From NCBI RefSeq assembly GCF_001578805.1, contig NZ_KQ969159.1, positions 186,385 through 220,516 of the forward strand: 34,132 bases of DNA, given 5' to 3'. The notes beneath the pieces are model-generated. The model did no database searches. It was not told where the DNA came from and worked only from the letters and a program-made list of their open reading frames with translations. A program made the position numbers and the translations under genes. The DNA comes from Streptococcus sp. DD10 (GTDB lineage Bacteria > Bacillota > Bacilli > Lactobacillales > Streptococcaceae). Shown here piece after piece: positions 1 through 9,660 of this stretch. Within the stretch, counting starts at the first letter, position 1, and each line of letters begins with the position of its first letter.

Positions 1-265
1 AGCCTGCTGGTGTCACCAAGCCATCCATGGTATTAAAGTCAACTGGATTTGAAATGTCCACCAAGATCTTGCCAGCAAGGGCTTCTTTGTTGCTTTCGAG
101 GATTCCAGCAACTGCCCCGTAAGGAACAGCAAGTACAACTACTTCGCCTAGTTCCTTGCCTGCTCCTTCGCGACCAACCAAGTCCACTGTATGACCACCA
201 GCTGTAAAGACACTTGCGATTGCTTGCCCCATGTTCCCTTGTCCAAAAATCGTAATGTTTGCCAT
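1..265 (-). CDS. NAD(P)-binding oxidoreductase, F420-reductase-like (partial, C-terminus missing)
   Basis: The reverse strand from an ATG at 263-265 reads MANITIFGQGNMGQAIASVF and stays open to the window edge (88 codons visible). Residues 5-15 form a Rossmann dinucleotide-binding start (IFGQGNMGQAI), followed by a second strand ending in VGRE. Later VVLAVPYGAV and ILVDISNPVDF resemble the NADPH-dependent F420-reductase / pyrroline-5-carboxylate-reductase-like dehydrogenase superfamily. Streptococci make no F420, so the substrate is probably another small molecule; this is inference. A ribosome site (AGAGG) lies about 9 bases upstream of the ATG and a strong promoter lies at 318-345. The gene runs off the window, so its length and substrate domain cannot be judged. 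Confidence 0.8.
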   Translation of the reverse strand, partial: MANITIFGQGNMGQAIASVFTAGGHTVDLVGREGAGKELGEVVVLAVPYGAVAGILESNKEALAGKILVDISNPVDFNTMDGLVTPAG

Positions 266-317
266 TGTTCTTACCTCTGTTTCCTTTTTTATTGTAATGT
301 TTTTATTTACATTAACT

Positions 318-345
318 ATTATACTCACTTTTAGTGTAATGTCAA
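318..345 (-). promoter_or_regulatory. Sigma-A promoter of the oxidoreductase gene, with inverted repeats
   Basis: On the minus strand TTGACA (340-345) and TATAAT (318-323) are perfect consensus boxes with a 16-bp spacer. The spacer contains the palindrome CACT-TTT-AGTG (326-336), and a second inverted repeat, TAATGT-N8-ACATTA, lies at 295-314 just after the transcription start. These are plausible operators for a redox- or MarR/MerR-type regulator; no regulator gene is visible next to them. Confidence 0.7.
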
Positions 346-386
346 TAGTTACATCTTATTTTTTTGAAATTTTTTTGAGTTTCCTC

Positions 387-417
387 TTGACATGGAACGC
401 GTTCCAGCTTGTACAAT
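387..417 (+). promoter_or_regulatory. Promoter and LacI-type operator of the HAD-lacI pair
   Basis: TTGACA (387-392) and TACAAT (412-417) are 19 bp apart. The spacer begins with the perfect 14-bp palindrome TGGAACGCGTTCCA (393-406), which has the central CG and symmetry typical of LacI/GalR operators. A repressor bound there would block RNA polymerase. The likely ligand-responsive regulator is the LacI protein encoded at 1383-2318, implying autoregulation; this is inference. Confidence 0.75.
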
Positions 418-459
418 ACAGATAAGCTAGCGAAAATCAAAGAAAAAGAAGGAAAAACA

Positions 460-1341
460 ATGATCAAACGAATTTTTTCAGATATGGATGGCACCCTCCT
501 AACTAGTCAAGGACAGGTGAGCTCAGAAACAGCCAAGGCTGTTCGACGATCCAACATCCCCTTTACCCTTGTCTCTGCACGAGCTCCCATGGAAATGAAG
601 GAAACCATGGACCAGCTTGGCTTGATAGGCCCTCAGGTAGCCTTTAACGGTGGACTCATCTTTTCGTACGAAAAGGGCAAGATCCGCCCTCTGCACACGG
701 CTATCATCCCTAAACAAACAGCGCACCATCTCTTATCTCTGATCCGGCAAGAATTCCCAAAGCTGAGCCTGTCTTACTACGACTTAAACCACTGGTATTG
801 TGATAAAATAGATGCAGGCATTCGCTACGAGCACGAGCTGACCAAACAGACTCCTCATTTCATCCAGAATCAAAAAACTTTTCTAGCAGCGTGCGAAAAT
901 ATCTTTAAACTCATGCTCATCACCTTTGACGAGGAAGAAATGCTGGCAGTGGAAAAGAGGCTTCGTACTCTCTCGTTGGAGGAGATTACGATCCAGCGCT
1001 CTGGGCGCTATTACCTTGAAATTACGAGCAAAAAGGCAAAAAAATCAAAGGGAATCGCCTATATTTTCAAAAAAGAAAGACTCAAAAAGGAAGAGACTAT
1101 CGCATTTGGAGATGGGCATAACGATCTACCCATGTTTGACATGGTGGGCTATCCTATCGTCATGGAAAATGCCCTGAACGAAGTGAAAGAAAAAGCCTAC
1201 AAAATCACCAAGTCCAATGATGAAGATGGTGTCCGCTATGCTCTTAAACATTACGTGAAGCCACTCCAGCAGATCACCAAGAGCAGGAAGGAACGTTTTC
1301 TAAAAAAAGGAGCAAGTCTGCTCTTGCCCTTTATCAGTTAA
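460..1341 (+). CDS. HAD-superfamily Cof-type phosphatase
   Basis: A 293-residue protein. The ATG at 460 is chosen because GAAGGA lies just upstream and the HAD motif then begins at once: FSDMDGTLL places the nucleophile Asp at residue 8 and the acid/base Asp at residue 10. Motif IV, FGDGHNDLPMF, sits near residue 231, and the cap insertion between them is of the Cof (type IIB) kind. Such enzymes dephosphorylate sugar phosphates, FMN or similar small phosphates in the cytoplasm; the substrate cannot be read from the sequence. The gene is followed after 41 bp by a LacI-family regulator and shares its operator-bearing promoter, suggesting sugar-phosphate turnover under repressor control. The C-terminus (about residues 270-293) is basic and looks like a lineage-specific tail. 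Confidence 0.85.
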   Translation: MIKRIFSDMDGTLLTSQGQVSSETAKAVRRSNIPFTLVSARAPMEMKETMDQLGLIGPQVAFNGGLIFSYEKGKIRPLHTAIIPKQTAHHLLSLIRQEFPKLSLSYYDLNHWYCDKIDAGIRYEHELTKQTPHFIQNQKTFLAACENIFKLMLITFDEEEMLAVEKRLRTLSLEEITIQRSGRYYLEITSKKAKKSKGIAYIFKKERLKKEETIAFGDGHNDLPMFDMVGYPIVMENALNEVKEKAYKITKSNDEDGVRYALKHYVKPLQQITKSRKERFLKKGASLLLPFIS

Positions 1342-1382
1342 CCAACGTATCCAGACTAAAAACCGAAAAACAGGGAGAATTT

Positions 1383-2318
1383 ATGGTCAATATTCGTGAA
1401 ATTGCTAAAAAAAGTGGTTATTCTGTTTCCAGTGTCTCTCGGGTCTTGAACCACCACCCTCATGTCTCAGAGGAGGCCCGGCAAAAGATCCAAGCAGTGA
1501 TTGACGAGCTTAACTACGCACCAAACATGCTGGCAAGGGAACTCAGTCATGGACTGACCAAGCGGGTGGGGGTCATCATTCCCCATGCACGCCACCCCTA
1601 TTTTACCCAGCTCATCAATGGACTCTTGGATGCTGCCCAAGAAAGTGATCACAGCCTCCTCTTTCTCCCTTCTAACTATGACCCCAATATCGAGCTTTCC
1701 TACCTAGAACAACTACGAGGGCATGCGTTTGATCACATCATTTTTACTTCGAGAAGTCTCGATCTGGAAACCATCGCTAGTTACGCTCGGTACGGCAATA
1801 TTGTCTGTTGTGAAAAAATCGCACACCCTGACCTGAGCAGTGTCTATGTGGAGCGAGTAGAAGCCTGCATTGCTGCCTTTAAATCTTTACAGGCTCAAGG
1901 TGCCAAAAGATTGGTTCTGCTTTTTTCTAGAAAAAATGAAAAATCTTCCACCTATCGCTTAGTCATGGAAGCCTATCAAGCTGTTTATGGTACTACTAAC
2001 CGTCCCCTCATCTATGATGATATTTACACCGCAGAAGACTCCTATGCACTCTCAAAAGACCTCATCCGGCAGGATTTTGACGCGATCTTTGCAAATAGCG
2101 ATGACATTGCAACGGGGATTGTGACCTACTATGAAGAAGCGGGCCTCCCCCTTCCCCTTATCATCGGCCAGGAAAATCAACTAACGGGTAAACTCTTGGG
2201 TATCTCAAGTATGGACAACAAATCCTACCAACTGGGACGAAAAGCCCTTGCTCAAGCCCTTTCCAACGAACCTAGACACCTAGCTCTGCAAGCTAGGTTT
2301 ATCGAGGGTAAAACCTGA
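1383..2318 (+). CDS. LacI/GalR-family transcriptional regulator
   Basis: A 311-residue protein. Residues 1-55 are a canonical LacI DNA-binding head (NIREIAKKSGYSVSSVSRVL, then the hinge-helix region NYAPNMLAREL). Residues 60-305 form a periplasmic-binding-protein-like effector domain (VGVIIPHARHPYFTQLINGL; FDAIFANSDDIATGIV; LLGISSMDN). It starts at an ATG with GGGAGA upstream and ends just before a strong terminator. It is the second gene of a two-gene unit with the HAD phosphatase, and the palindrome at 393-406 is its probable operator. The effector is unknown. The protein is slightly shorter than the usual 330-340 residues, mainly at the C-terminus. Confidence 0.9.
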   Translation: MVNIREIAKKSGYSVSSVSRVLNHHPHVSEEARQKIQAVIDELNYAPNMLARELSHGLTKRVGVIIPHARHPYFTQLINGLLDAAQESDHSLLFLPSNYDPNIELSYLEQLRGHAFDHIIFTSRSLDLETIASYARYGNIVCCEKIAHPDLSSVYVERVEACIAAFKSLQAQGAKRLVLLFSRKNEKSSTYRLVMEAYQAVYGTTNRPLIYDDIYTAEDSYALSKDLIRQDFDAIFANSDDIATGIVTYYEEAGLPLPLIIGQENQLTGKLLGISSMDNKSYQLGRKALAQALSNEPRHLALQARFIEGKT

Positions 2319-2321
2319 GCT

Positions 2322-2380
2322 AAAAAACCAACAAATGAGAATTCTGCTTATCAGAAAACGACATTTGTTGGCTTTTTTAT
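2322..2380 (+). terminator. Intrinsic terminator after the lacI-type gene
   Basis: A perfect 10-bp stem CCAACAAATG (2328-2337) / CATTTGTTGG (2362-2371), extended by A-T pairs, is followed by CTTTTTTA. It begins four bases after the stop codon. Confidence 0.85.
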
Positions 2381-2385
2381 TTGTT

Positions 2386-2586
2386 TATACTCTTTCTAAA
2401 ATCTCTTCAAACCACGTCAGTTTCGCCTTCCGTAGGTATGGTTACTGACTTCGTCAGTTCTATCCACAACCTCAAAACAGTGTTTTGAGCTGACTTCGTC
2501 AGTTCTATCCACAACCTCAAAACAGTGTTTTGAGCAACCTGCGGCTAGCTTCCTAGTTTGCTGATGATTTTCATTGAGTATTATAC
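2386..2586. repeat. BOX element (boxA-boxB-boxB-boxC)
   Basis: About 200 bp with the modular structure of the pneumococcal/Mitis-group BOX repeat. boxA (about 2386-2444) contains the CCACGTCAG...CGCCTT...CGTAGG stretch that matches the classical BOX-PCR primer region in reverse complement. Two exact 45-bp boxB copies follow at 2445-2489 and 2490-2534, each with GACTTCGTC and CAAAACAGTGTTTTG inverted repeats. boxC (about 2535-2586) ends in CATTGAGTAT. The short open frames inside it are artefacts of the repeat. Confidence 0.9.
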
Positions 2587-2667
2587 CTTTAAAGGCTTTC
2601 ATCATCAAGATGTTCTAAAAAACAAGATTTTTTTATCCCAGCCACTTCACTTGCAGCGACTATTCGT

Positions 2668-4584
2668 CTAGTTATTCTTTTTTTCTTGATTCTTGGCGAT
2701 ACTGCGGTTTTTACCTTCGAGGTAGACCATCAGAATCGAAATATCAGCTGGGTTTACTCCTGAAATACGGCTGGCTTGGCCGATAGTTTCTGGATTGATC
2801 AGTTTGAACTTCTGACGAGCTTCTGTCGCGATAGAATCAATATCATCCCAATCAATATTGGCTGGAATGCGTTTTTCTTCCATGCGTTTCATCTTGGCAA
2901 CCTGATCCATGGCTTTGGAAATGTAGCCTTCGTACTTGATTTCTGTTTCAATCAATTCGATAATCTTGTCATCCAAGTCCTCGGCAGCTGGCCCTATGAA
3001 AGCTACCACATCTTTGTAAGAAACTTCTGGACGGCGAAGGAATTCTTTGGCTGTCACCGCATCTGTCAACGGCTTGAAGCCCATTTCCTCAACCTTAGCG
3101 TTGGTTTCCTTGACTGGCTTGAGTTTGATGCTGTCTAAACGCTTCATCTCATTGTCAAATTGATTTTTCTTGATTTCAAAGCGAGCCCAGCGTTCATCAT
3201 CCACAAGTCCAATCTCGCGTCCCATCTCAGTCAAACGCATATCAGCATTGTCATGGCGAAGGATGAGACGGTATTCTGCACGGCTGGTCAAGAGACGATA
3301 GGGTTCAATAGTTCCCTTGGTCACCAAGTCATCAATCATGACCCCAATATAACCGTCACTGCGCTTCAAAATCAATTCAGGCTTGCCTTGGATTTTTAGA
3401 GCCGCATTGATACCAGCGATAATCCCTTGGCCAGCAGCTTCTTCGTAACCTGACGTTCCATTTGTCTGACCAGCAGTAAAAAGACCTGAAATTTTCTTGG
3501 TTTCCAGAGTAGCACGCAACTGGTGCGGCAAGACCATATCATACTCAATAGCATAACCTGTTCGCATCATCTCAGCATTTTCCAACCCTTTGATGGAATG
3601 AACCAAGTCACGTTGGACATCCTCAGGCAGACTTGTTGAAAGCCCTTGAACATAAACTTCCTCTGTATTGCGCCCTTCTGGCTCAAGGAAAAGTTGGTGA
3701 CGCTCCTTGTCCGCAAAGCGCACAATCTTGTCCTCAATCGACGGACAGTAACGAGGTCCCACACCCTTAACTACACCTGTAAACATAGGCGCACGGTGGA
3801 GGTTGTTTTGGATAATCTCATGACTAGTACCATTAGTGTAGGTCAACCAGCATGGTACTTGATCCTTAACATAGTCCTCATCACGTGAAGTATAGGAGAA
3901 GTGATTTGGCGCTTCATCTCCTGGCTGAATCTCTGTCACATCGTAATTGATAGAAGAAGCCTTGACACGTGGGGGGGTTCCCGTCTTAAAACGACCGATT
4001 TCAAGTCCTAGTTCCTTGAGATTATCAGCTAGGTTAATCGAAGCCAGACTGTGGTTTGGTCCTGACGAGTACTTGAGGTCTCCTATGATGATTTCCCCAC
4101 GGAGTGCAGTCCCTGTCGTCACGATAACAGCCTTGGCAGCATATTCTTGATGAGTTGCTGTACGAACACCGACAACCTTGCCATCTTCCACCAAAATCTC
4201 ATCAATCATGGTTTGACGAAGGGTGAGATTTTCTTGATTTTCAACTGTCTTGCGCATTTCTTTAGAGTAAAGCTCCTTGTCAGCTTGCGCACGAAGGGCA
4301 CGGACAGCTGGCCCCTTCCCTGTGTTAAGCATCTTCATCTGGATGTAAGTCTTGTCAATGGTTTTGGCCATCTCGCCACCGAGGGCATCCACTTCACGCA
4401 CGACAATCCCCTTGGCAGAACCACCGATAGAAGGGTTACAAGGCATGAAAGCCAGCATTTCAATGTTGATGGTCGCAAGCAATACCTTGCAGCCCATACG
4501 GCTAGCAGCTAGAGATGCCTCCACCCCAGCGTGCCCCGCACCGATTACAATAATATCGTATTCTTCCGTAAAATTATAAGTCAT
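2668..4584 (-). CDS. mnmG: tRNA uridine-5-carboxymethylaminomethyl modification enzyme MnmG (GidA)
   Basis: A 638-residue FAD enzyme that with MnmE builds the cmnm5 (or nm5) group on the wobble uridine (U34) of several tRNAs. The N-terminal FAD-binding motif [11 protein letters not shown] is at residues 13-23, followed by the family signatures [20 protein letters not shown] (about 48-67) and, later, [20 protein letters not shown] (about 357-376). The C-terminal helical tRNA/MnmE-binding region ends in a lysine- and asparagine-rich tail. Length matches the family. The ATG at 4582-4584 overlaps the end of the upstream Nudix gene by 11 bp, suggesting translational coupling. It is the last gene of the unit that starts with mnmA, an enzyme modifying the same tRNA base. 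Confidence 0.97.
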   Translation of the reverse strand: MTYNFTEEYDIIVIGAGHAGVEASLAASRMGCKVLLATINIEMLAFMPCNPSIGGSAKGIVVREVDALGGEMAKTIDKTYIQMKMLNTGKGPAVRALRAQADKELYSKEMRKTVENQENLTLRQTMIDEILVEDGKVVGVRTATHQEYAAKAVIVTTGTALRGEIIIGDLKYSSGPNHSLASINLADNLKELGLEIGRFKTGTPPRVKASSINYDVTEIQPGDEAPNHFSYTSRDEDYVKDQVPCWLTYTNGTSHEIIQNNLHRAPMFTGVVKGVGPRYCPSIEDKIVRFADKERHQLFLEPEGRNTEEVYVQGLSTSLPEDVQRDLVHSIKGLENAEMMRTGYAIEYDMVLPHQLRATLETKKISGLFTAGQTNGTSGYEEAAGQGIIAGINAALKIQGKPELILKRSDGYIGVMIDDLVTKGTIEPYRLLTSRAEYRLILRHDNADMRLTEMGREIGLVDDERWARFEIKKNQFDNEMKRLDSIKLKPVKETNAKVEEMGFKPLTDAVTAKEFLRRPEVSYKDVVAFIGPAAEDLDDKIIELIETEIKYEGYISKAMDQVAKMKRMEEKRIPANIDWDDIDSIATEARQKFKLINPETIGQASRISGVNPADISILMVYLEGKNRSIAKNQEKKNN

Positions 4585-5005
4585 TTCTTAACCTTTCAAA
4601 AATTTCTCGCAAATAAGGAACTAACTTCTCCTCCTCTAGAGCTTGATCCAGAGTAACCCATTTAAAGTGTGTATGCTCTTCAGGATCTAATCTGATAATT
4701 GGCTTCTCCCCAACCCACTCTGCTTTATAAACTAAGCGAGTAAAAACCGTATCCTTAGAGGTATCCAGTTGACTATCTTCGTGAAGAAGTTTGAGCGAAC
4801 TGCTATCTAGCCTAACTCCCGCTTCTTCAATGCATTCTCTAAGAGCACCATCTCGCGGAAGTTCACCCTTTTCAACCCCGCCACCAGGAATATCCCAGTA
4901 AGTTGGATAAACGTTGGGTTCTCCTCTTTTAATTTCCGAACGCTGAATGAGTAAATAATCACCACCACTATGAACAAGTACATGGGCAATAAGCTTAACT
5001 ATCAT
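4574..5005 (-). CDS. Nudix hydrolase (first of two)
   Basis: A 143-residue protein. The Nudix box is complete at residues about 41-63: [20 protein letters not shown] followed by AGV, matching Gx5Ex7REUxEExGU, with the catalytic and metal-binding glutamates present. Such enzymes hydrolyse nucleoside diphosphates linked to another group, often damaged nucleotides. The start ATG (5003-5005) has AGGAGAG upstream. It lies 8 bp after the second Nudix gene and overlaps mnmG by 11 bp, so the three genes are probably co-translated. The substrate is not predictable. Confidence 0.88.
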   Translation of the reverse strand: MIVKLIAHVLVHSGGDYLLIQRSEIKRGEPNVYPTYWDIPGGGVEKGELPRDGALRECIEEAGVRLDSSSLKLLHEDSQLDTSKDTVFTRLVYKAEWVGEKPIIRLDPEEHTHFKWVTLDQALEEEKLVPYLREIFERLRNDL

Positions 5006-5013
5006 TTTCTCTC

Positions 5014-5469
5014 CTATTCCTCAAGATGAATGTGTCTTAGTTGGCCGTCCCAATCTGGTAGAGCTGTTTTTAAAAAGGCTGGAACTAGCTGGATATTTTG
5101 GAGTTCATCCAAGTCAATCCACTCACAAGGCTGCATTTTTTCGTCTTCCTGCATGGTCAATGGAGCTTCTGCAAGCAAATTCACCCGGTAATGAAACTCG
5201 ATGTTGTGATAGGAAACACCGTCTTGTTCAAAACGATTTTCAACTACAAAAGCTAGGTGTCCAGCTTGAGCTCGGACACCTAATTCTTCCCTCACTTCAC
5301 GAACTACTGCGTCTTCCGTTCTTTCATTGACGTGAATCGCACCGCCAATAGTATAATACTTGCCCTTATCTTTTGTGACTAGGAGCTTGCCATTTTGAAG
5401 AATCAAGGCTGTCGCCCGAACACCAAAAACCGTATTTCCTACTTTTGTCCGAAAGTCTTGTTGAGTCAT
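5014..5469 (-). CDS. Nudix hydrolase (second)
   Basis: A 151-residue protein starting MTQQDFRTKVGNTVFG. This ATG (5467-5469) is preferred to a longer frame because GGGAAAGGA lies a few bases upstream. The Nudix box is GAIHVNERTEDAVVREVREE followed by LGV, complete with the REVxEE core. The N-terminal FGVRATALILQNGKLLV strand pair is typical of small Nudix proteins. It shares only the fold signature with its neighbour, so they look like distinct family members rather than a recent duplication. It has its own predicted promoter at 5581-5608, which overlaps the 3' end of mnmA. Confidence 0.88.
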   Translation of the reverse strand: MTQQDFRTKVGNTVFGVRATALILQNGKLLVTKDKGKYYTIGGAIHVNERTEDAVVREVREELGVRAQAGHLAFVVENRFEQDGVSYHNIEFHYRVNLLAEAPLTMQEDEKMQPCEWIDLDELQNIQLVPAFLKTALPDWDGQLRHIHLEE

Positions 5470-5580
5470 TTTTATCCTTTCCCTTAAACGACACAAAAAC
5501 AGTCAAAACTCGTAAGGAGTGCAGGACAAAAAAGCCTGCAACATCCATGAGCTTTGACCATCATTTCTATTGCTTTTATT

Positions 5581-5608
5581 ATTGTAGCAAATTGAGAAAA
5601 TTTGTCAA
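5581..5608 (-). promoter_or_regulatory. Promoter for the Nudix-Nudix-mnmG unit
   Basis: On the minus strand TTGACA (5603-5608) and TACAAT (5581-5586) are separated by 16 bp. The -35 box lies within two bases of the mnmA stop codon, so the downstream genes can be transcribed independently of mnmA. Confidence 0.65.
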
Positions 5609-5609
5609 T

Positions 5610-7064
<1,455 letters not shown>

Positions 7065-7078
7065 CTTGAGCAGTATTC

Positions 7079-7107
7079 ATTATAACATGCTTGGTTAGAG
7101 AAGACAA
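7079..7107 (-). promoter_or_regulatory. Predicted distal promoter of mnmA
   Basis: On the minus strand TTGTCT (7102-7107) is 17 bp from a perfect TATAAT (7079-7084). Transcription would start near 7072 and give a leader of about 340 nt before the mnmA ATG. Confidence 0.6.
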
Positions 7108-7110
7108 GAA

Positions 7111-7135
7111 AGAGGCTGATAATCTACCAACCTCT
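7111..7135 (-). terminator. Probable terminator of the bacteriocin-like unit
   Basis: On the minus strand AGAGGTTG (7128-7135) pairs with CAGCCTCT (7111-7118), 8 bp with one G-U, and is followed by a T-rich TTCTTGTCTTC run. It sits between the immunity-like gene and the mnmA promoter. Confidence 0.45.
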
Positions 7136-7161
7136 GTTTTTAGACACAGTTCAAATCCAAA

Positions 7162-7368
7162 CTATTCTTTATAGAAAAAATTCCTATAAATTCGAGAAAT
7201 AGTTAAAATACATACAAATATGACTCCCAAAATAGATAATACTATTTTCACAAAACTCATTTCCGAACCTATGACATATATATGAAAAAGAGGGGCTAGT
7301 CCTACACATATATACAATAGATAATTTATAAAGTTTATTTCACCTAATCCTGCAAAAAGATGTTTCAT
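7162..7368 (-). CDS. Small membrane protein, possible bacteriocin immunity protein
   Basis: A 68-residue protein beginning MKHLFAGLGEINFINYLLY. The ATG at 7366-7368 lies one base after the stop of the bacteriocin-like gene, favouring it over an ATG seven codons upstream that overlaps that gene; neither has a clear ribosome site, so translation is probably coupled. Two hydrophobic segments (about residues 13-33 and 41-63) end in a basic tail (SRIYRNFFYKE). Small two-helix membrane proteins directly downstream of double-glycine peptides are commonly immunity proteins, but this assignment rests on position and topology only. Confidence 0.6.
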   Translation of the reverse strand: MKHLFAGLGEINFINYLLYICVGLAPLFHIYVIGSEMSFVKIVLSILGVIFVCILTISRIYRNFFYKE

Positions 7369-7369
7369 T

Positions 7370-7750
7370 TTAAGCAAAAATATAACCATCTAGGCTACCG
7401 TCAGCCCAATCAGCCCCATATGCGATTGCTCCACCTAGTGAAAATCCAGTAACAGTTAGCGCAACGTTTAGTGCAGTATTGGCTAAATGGCCAGCTGCGC
7501 TACCTACATGTTTAATTATTAAACTACGTAATGTTCTCGTAATAGCCCCTCTATTAGCTGAGATAGCTTTTTTTATTGCATAAGCAGAATAAATTGTCGC
7601 ACCACCACTATAGATGGCCAGACCTACATCCAGAACTGTTGCAAGACTACCTCTACTATTCCACCAGTTACGACCAACACCACCCCCATCAATATACATC
7701 ATTTCTTCTTGCTCAAGAGCAACATAATTATTTGGTAATACGAGTTCCAT
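7370..7750 (-). CDS. Double-glycine-leader bacteriocin-like peptide
   Basis: A 126-residue precursor. Residues 1-23 form a ComC/BlpC-type leader ending MYIDGG, with the spaced hydrophobic residues expected for processing by a C39-peptidase ABC transporter. The predicted mature part (103 residues, GVGRNWWNSRGS...) is rich in Gly, Ala and Ser, with helices such as LANTALNVALTVTGFSLGGA that look membrane-active. It is longer than a typical class II bacteriocin (30-60 residues). The ribosome site AAGGAG precedes the ATG (7748-7750). No transporter gene is present here, so export would depend on ComAB- or Blp-type machinery elsewhere. It may be a signalling or antimicrobial peptide; activity is inference. 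Confidence 0.75.
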   Translation of the reverse strand: MELVLPNNYVALEQEEMMYIDGGGVGRNWWNSRGSLATVLDVGLAIYSGGATIYSAYAIKKAISANRGAITRTLRSLIIKHVGSAAGHLANTALNVALTVTGFSLGGAIAYGADWADGSLDGYIFA

Positions 7751-7777
7751 TTATTTTCTCCTTTTTTATTAAGCATG

Positions 7778-7809
7778 GTTAGGATAGTTTCCTAACAAGT
7801 GATCGTCAA
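7778..7809 (-). promoter_or_regulatory. Promoter with inverted repeat upstream of the bacteriocin-like gene
   Basis: On the minus strand TTGACG (7804-7809) and TATCCT (7781-7786) are 17 bp apart. A perfect inverted repeat GTTAGGA-N5-TCCTAAC (7778-7796) covers the -10 box, suggesting repressor or activator control. The divergent Rgg-type pseudogene is a candidate former regulator, by location only. Confidence 0.5.
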
Positions 7810-7900
7810 CTTTGTTTATAGCACTTAGTTACCTGGATAAGATAGCTTCCCTTTATCATGTCTGAGTTTAAGCCATTCTAAGATTTAACCCGTATTTCTA

Positions 7901-8632
7901 TTACTTGCTATTTTTAAATAATTCGTATTCCTTTTCTTTGATAAATGGAACTGAAAAATTAGAAAAAAGAAGTAAAACCGAAAACAGATATCCTGCTTTT
8001 TGAATCAGTAAAAGATATCCTAAAAATAAGTAAGCTATAACATCCAATGCGAAAAGAAAAAATATTCTCCTCCTCATTAATTTACTCGTGTCAAATAATC
8101 TGATGAATAAAAATTTTATCGTAGTATCTACACAAATTTTTATCAAAAAGATAAGAGTCAGTACATAATTATCAACTGTACCATGAAGAATAAATGGAAA
8201 TATAGTTAATATAAAACTAGAAATCTCTAAATATTTTATCCAAGGAGATTGAGACACCTTGCTTTTAAACTGACTAATTTTTTTATATTCGTTAGTCAAT
8301 TTAGTATCAAAATCTTTACCGATTAAATGAAAGATTGCTAACTCTAGGATAAAAAGCACTTATTAATACAATATAAGTCGAAAAGCTTTCTGGGAAAAAC
8401 TTATTGATTAAAATGGGGAAAGTGATTAACAGAATCGAATTTATAACTAGACAGATAGATACTATTTTATTTTTCACAGAATATAGAGGTAGTGATACTA
8501 TTGAATAGAGAAATGCTAAAAAAGAAGCAAGAAATACTCAGTACTGCTAATTAACGGCGCTCTTAATGATAAAAATAGATAGGCACCACACACGATGATG
8601 TGCGCTTTACTAATCTTATCTACACTACTCAT
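7901..8632 (-). pseudogene. Frameshifted multi-pass membrane protein gene
   Basis: An ATG at 8630-8632 with AGAGGAAAAGG upstream starts MSSVDKISKAHIIVCGAYLF and stops after about 38 codons near 8517. Another frame then continues hydrophobic sequence (LASFLAFLYSIVSLPLYSV ... VLISAFYP) to about 8350, and the final 152 codons (from about 8359, GTG, to 7901) are in a third frame. Joined, they give roughly 243 residues with five or six membrane segments and a charged cytoplasmic loop (KDFDTKLTNEYKKISQFKSK). Two frame changes are therefore needed for one product. I do not recognise the family; the position beside a bacteriocin-like gene suggests an accessory membrane or immunity protein. The last 152-codon piece could still be expressed. 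Confidence 0.6.
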
Positions 8633-8788
8633 CCTTTTCCTCTTATCTTTGGTTCCATTTTTAAACTATGTCAACCTTTTTCACAACTTTATTTCGACTT
8701 TCTTTTTTACTTTTTACATTGCTATGATACAATATTTTTAACAAAATTTTATTGTTTGTTAACTTTTTTCACCAAAAAGGAGAAGGAT

Positions 8789-9644
8789 ATGCGATACGAT
8801 TTTGGGAAAGTTTATAAGGATATCCGTGAGTCAAAAGGTCTCACTCAAGACGATGTTTGTGGTGATGTCTTATCTCGAACGAGTCTATCTAAGATAGAGG
8901 GTGGTAAAGCAACTCCTAAATATGAAAACATGGAGTTTCTCCTGCGCCAGATCAATATGAGTTTTGAAGAGTTTGACTACATTTGCCATCTTCATCACCC
9001 TAGTGAACACTCCACTATCATGCAGACTTTCTTAAAAATGAACTCCATTAACGGTACAAGATACTTAAAAGAACTACTGCAACAGTGTCAACATTATCTT
9101 AAAACACACCATGATTTCCCTATCCAACAGTTACAAGATAGGTTAGAAGTTGTTATCTATATCCGTGAAAAAGGCATCGAAAACCTGTCAAGTGATATTG
9201 ACAATGTTGTCAATAGATTATGGACTAACATAGAGAAATAAGATACTTGGTACGAAAACGACCTCAAAATCCTCAACACCATCTTCTTCACTTTTCCTGG
9301 AGCATATCCATCTGATTATTGAAAAAATCCTCCAACGACTAGAAGTCTATAAAAACTACAATCATATCTTTCAGCTTCGCCTTACGTTGCTAATGAATCT
9401 TTCTACCATGTATCTTTACAATGGTGACAAGCTGATGTGTAAACTGCTTTGCTATACTCTATTAGAAGACGCTAAAACAAATAAACTTTACGATATGTTA
9501 GCTTTTTCTTACACTCGTATTGGCATCTGCACTCAGGATAAGCAACTCATACAAAAAGGAATTTCTTTAGCAGAACTAGTCGAAGATGAAAACTTATTGA
9601 CAGAGCTAAAGCAAGAAATTGACACATTTGTAAACAAAAAATGA
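8789..9644 (+). pseudogene. Rgg-type transcriptional regulator, broken
   Basis: The ATG at 8789 follows AAAAGGAGAAGG. Residues 1-60 form an XRE helix-turn-helix of the Rgg kind (MRYDFGKVYKDIRESKGLTQ ... LSRTSLSKIEGGKATP), followed by helical repeats typical of peptide-binding Rgg regulators. Translation stops at TAA 9239-9241 after 150 codons. The same frame continues past the stop as DTWYENDLKILNTIF, a typical Rgg segment. A frameshift near 9285-9300 then moves the homology to the frame reading LEHIHLIIEKILQRLEVYKN and on to the stop at 9644. One nonsense codon plus one frameshift inactivate it; intact length would be about 285 residues, as expected for Rgg. It is divergent from the bacteriocin-like region and may once have controlled it. 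Confidence 0.8.
9616..9634 (+). repeat. 19-bp direct repeat, copy 1
   Basis: AAATTGACACATTTGTAAA, identical to 10469-10487; the pair flanks the two minus-strand genes between them. A near copy (two adjacent bases swapped) lies at 22889-22907 at the end of recF. Confidence 0.7.
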
Positions 9645-9660
9645 AGGTAATCAGACTTCC

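Noticed and set aside
2417..2608. 63-codon minus-strand frame in the BOX element
   Set aside because: It is produced by the repeated boxB sequence (the same peptide segment twice), has no homology-like features and no credible start.
8644..8674. Minus-strand TTGACA (8669-8674) as promoter of the frameshifted membrane-protein gene
   Set aside because: No acceptable -10 is found at 16-18 bp, and the implied start site would fall on the ribosome site.
8600..8788. In-frame extension upstream of the Rgg-type regulator
   Set aside because: The helix-turn-helix begins at the ATG at 8789 right after AAAAGGAGAAGG; the upstream stretch is A/T-rich, lacks a ribosome site and overlaps the divergent membrane-protein gene start.
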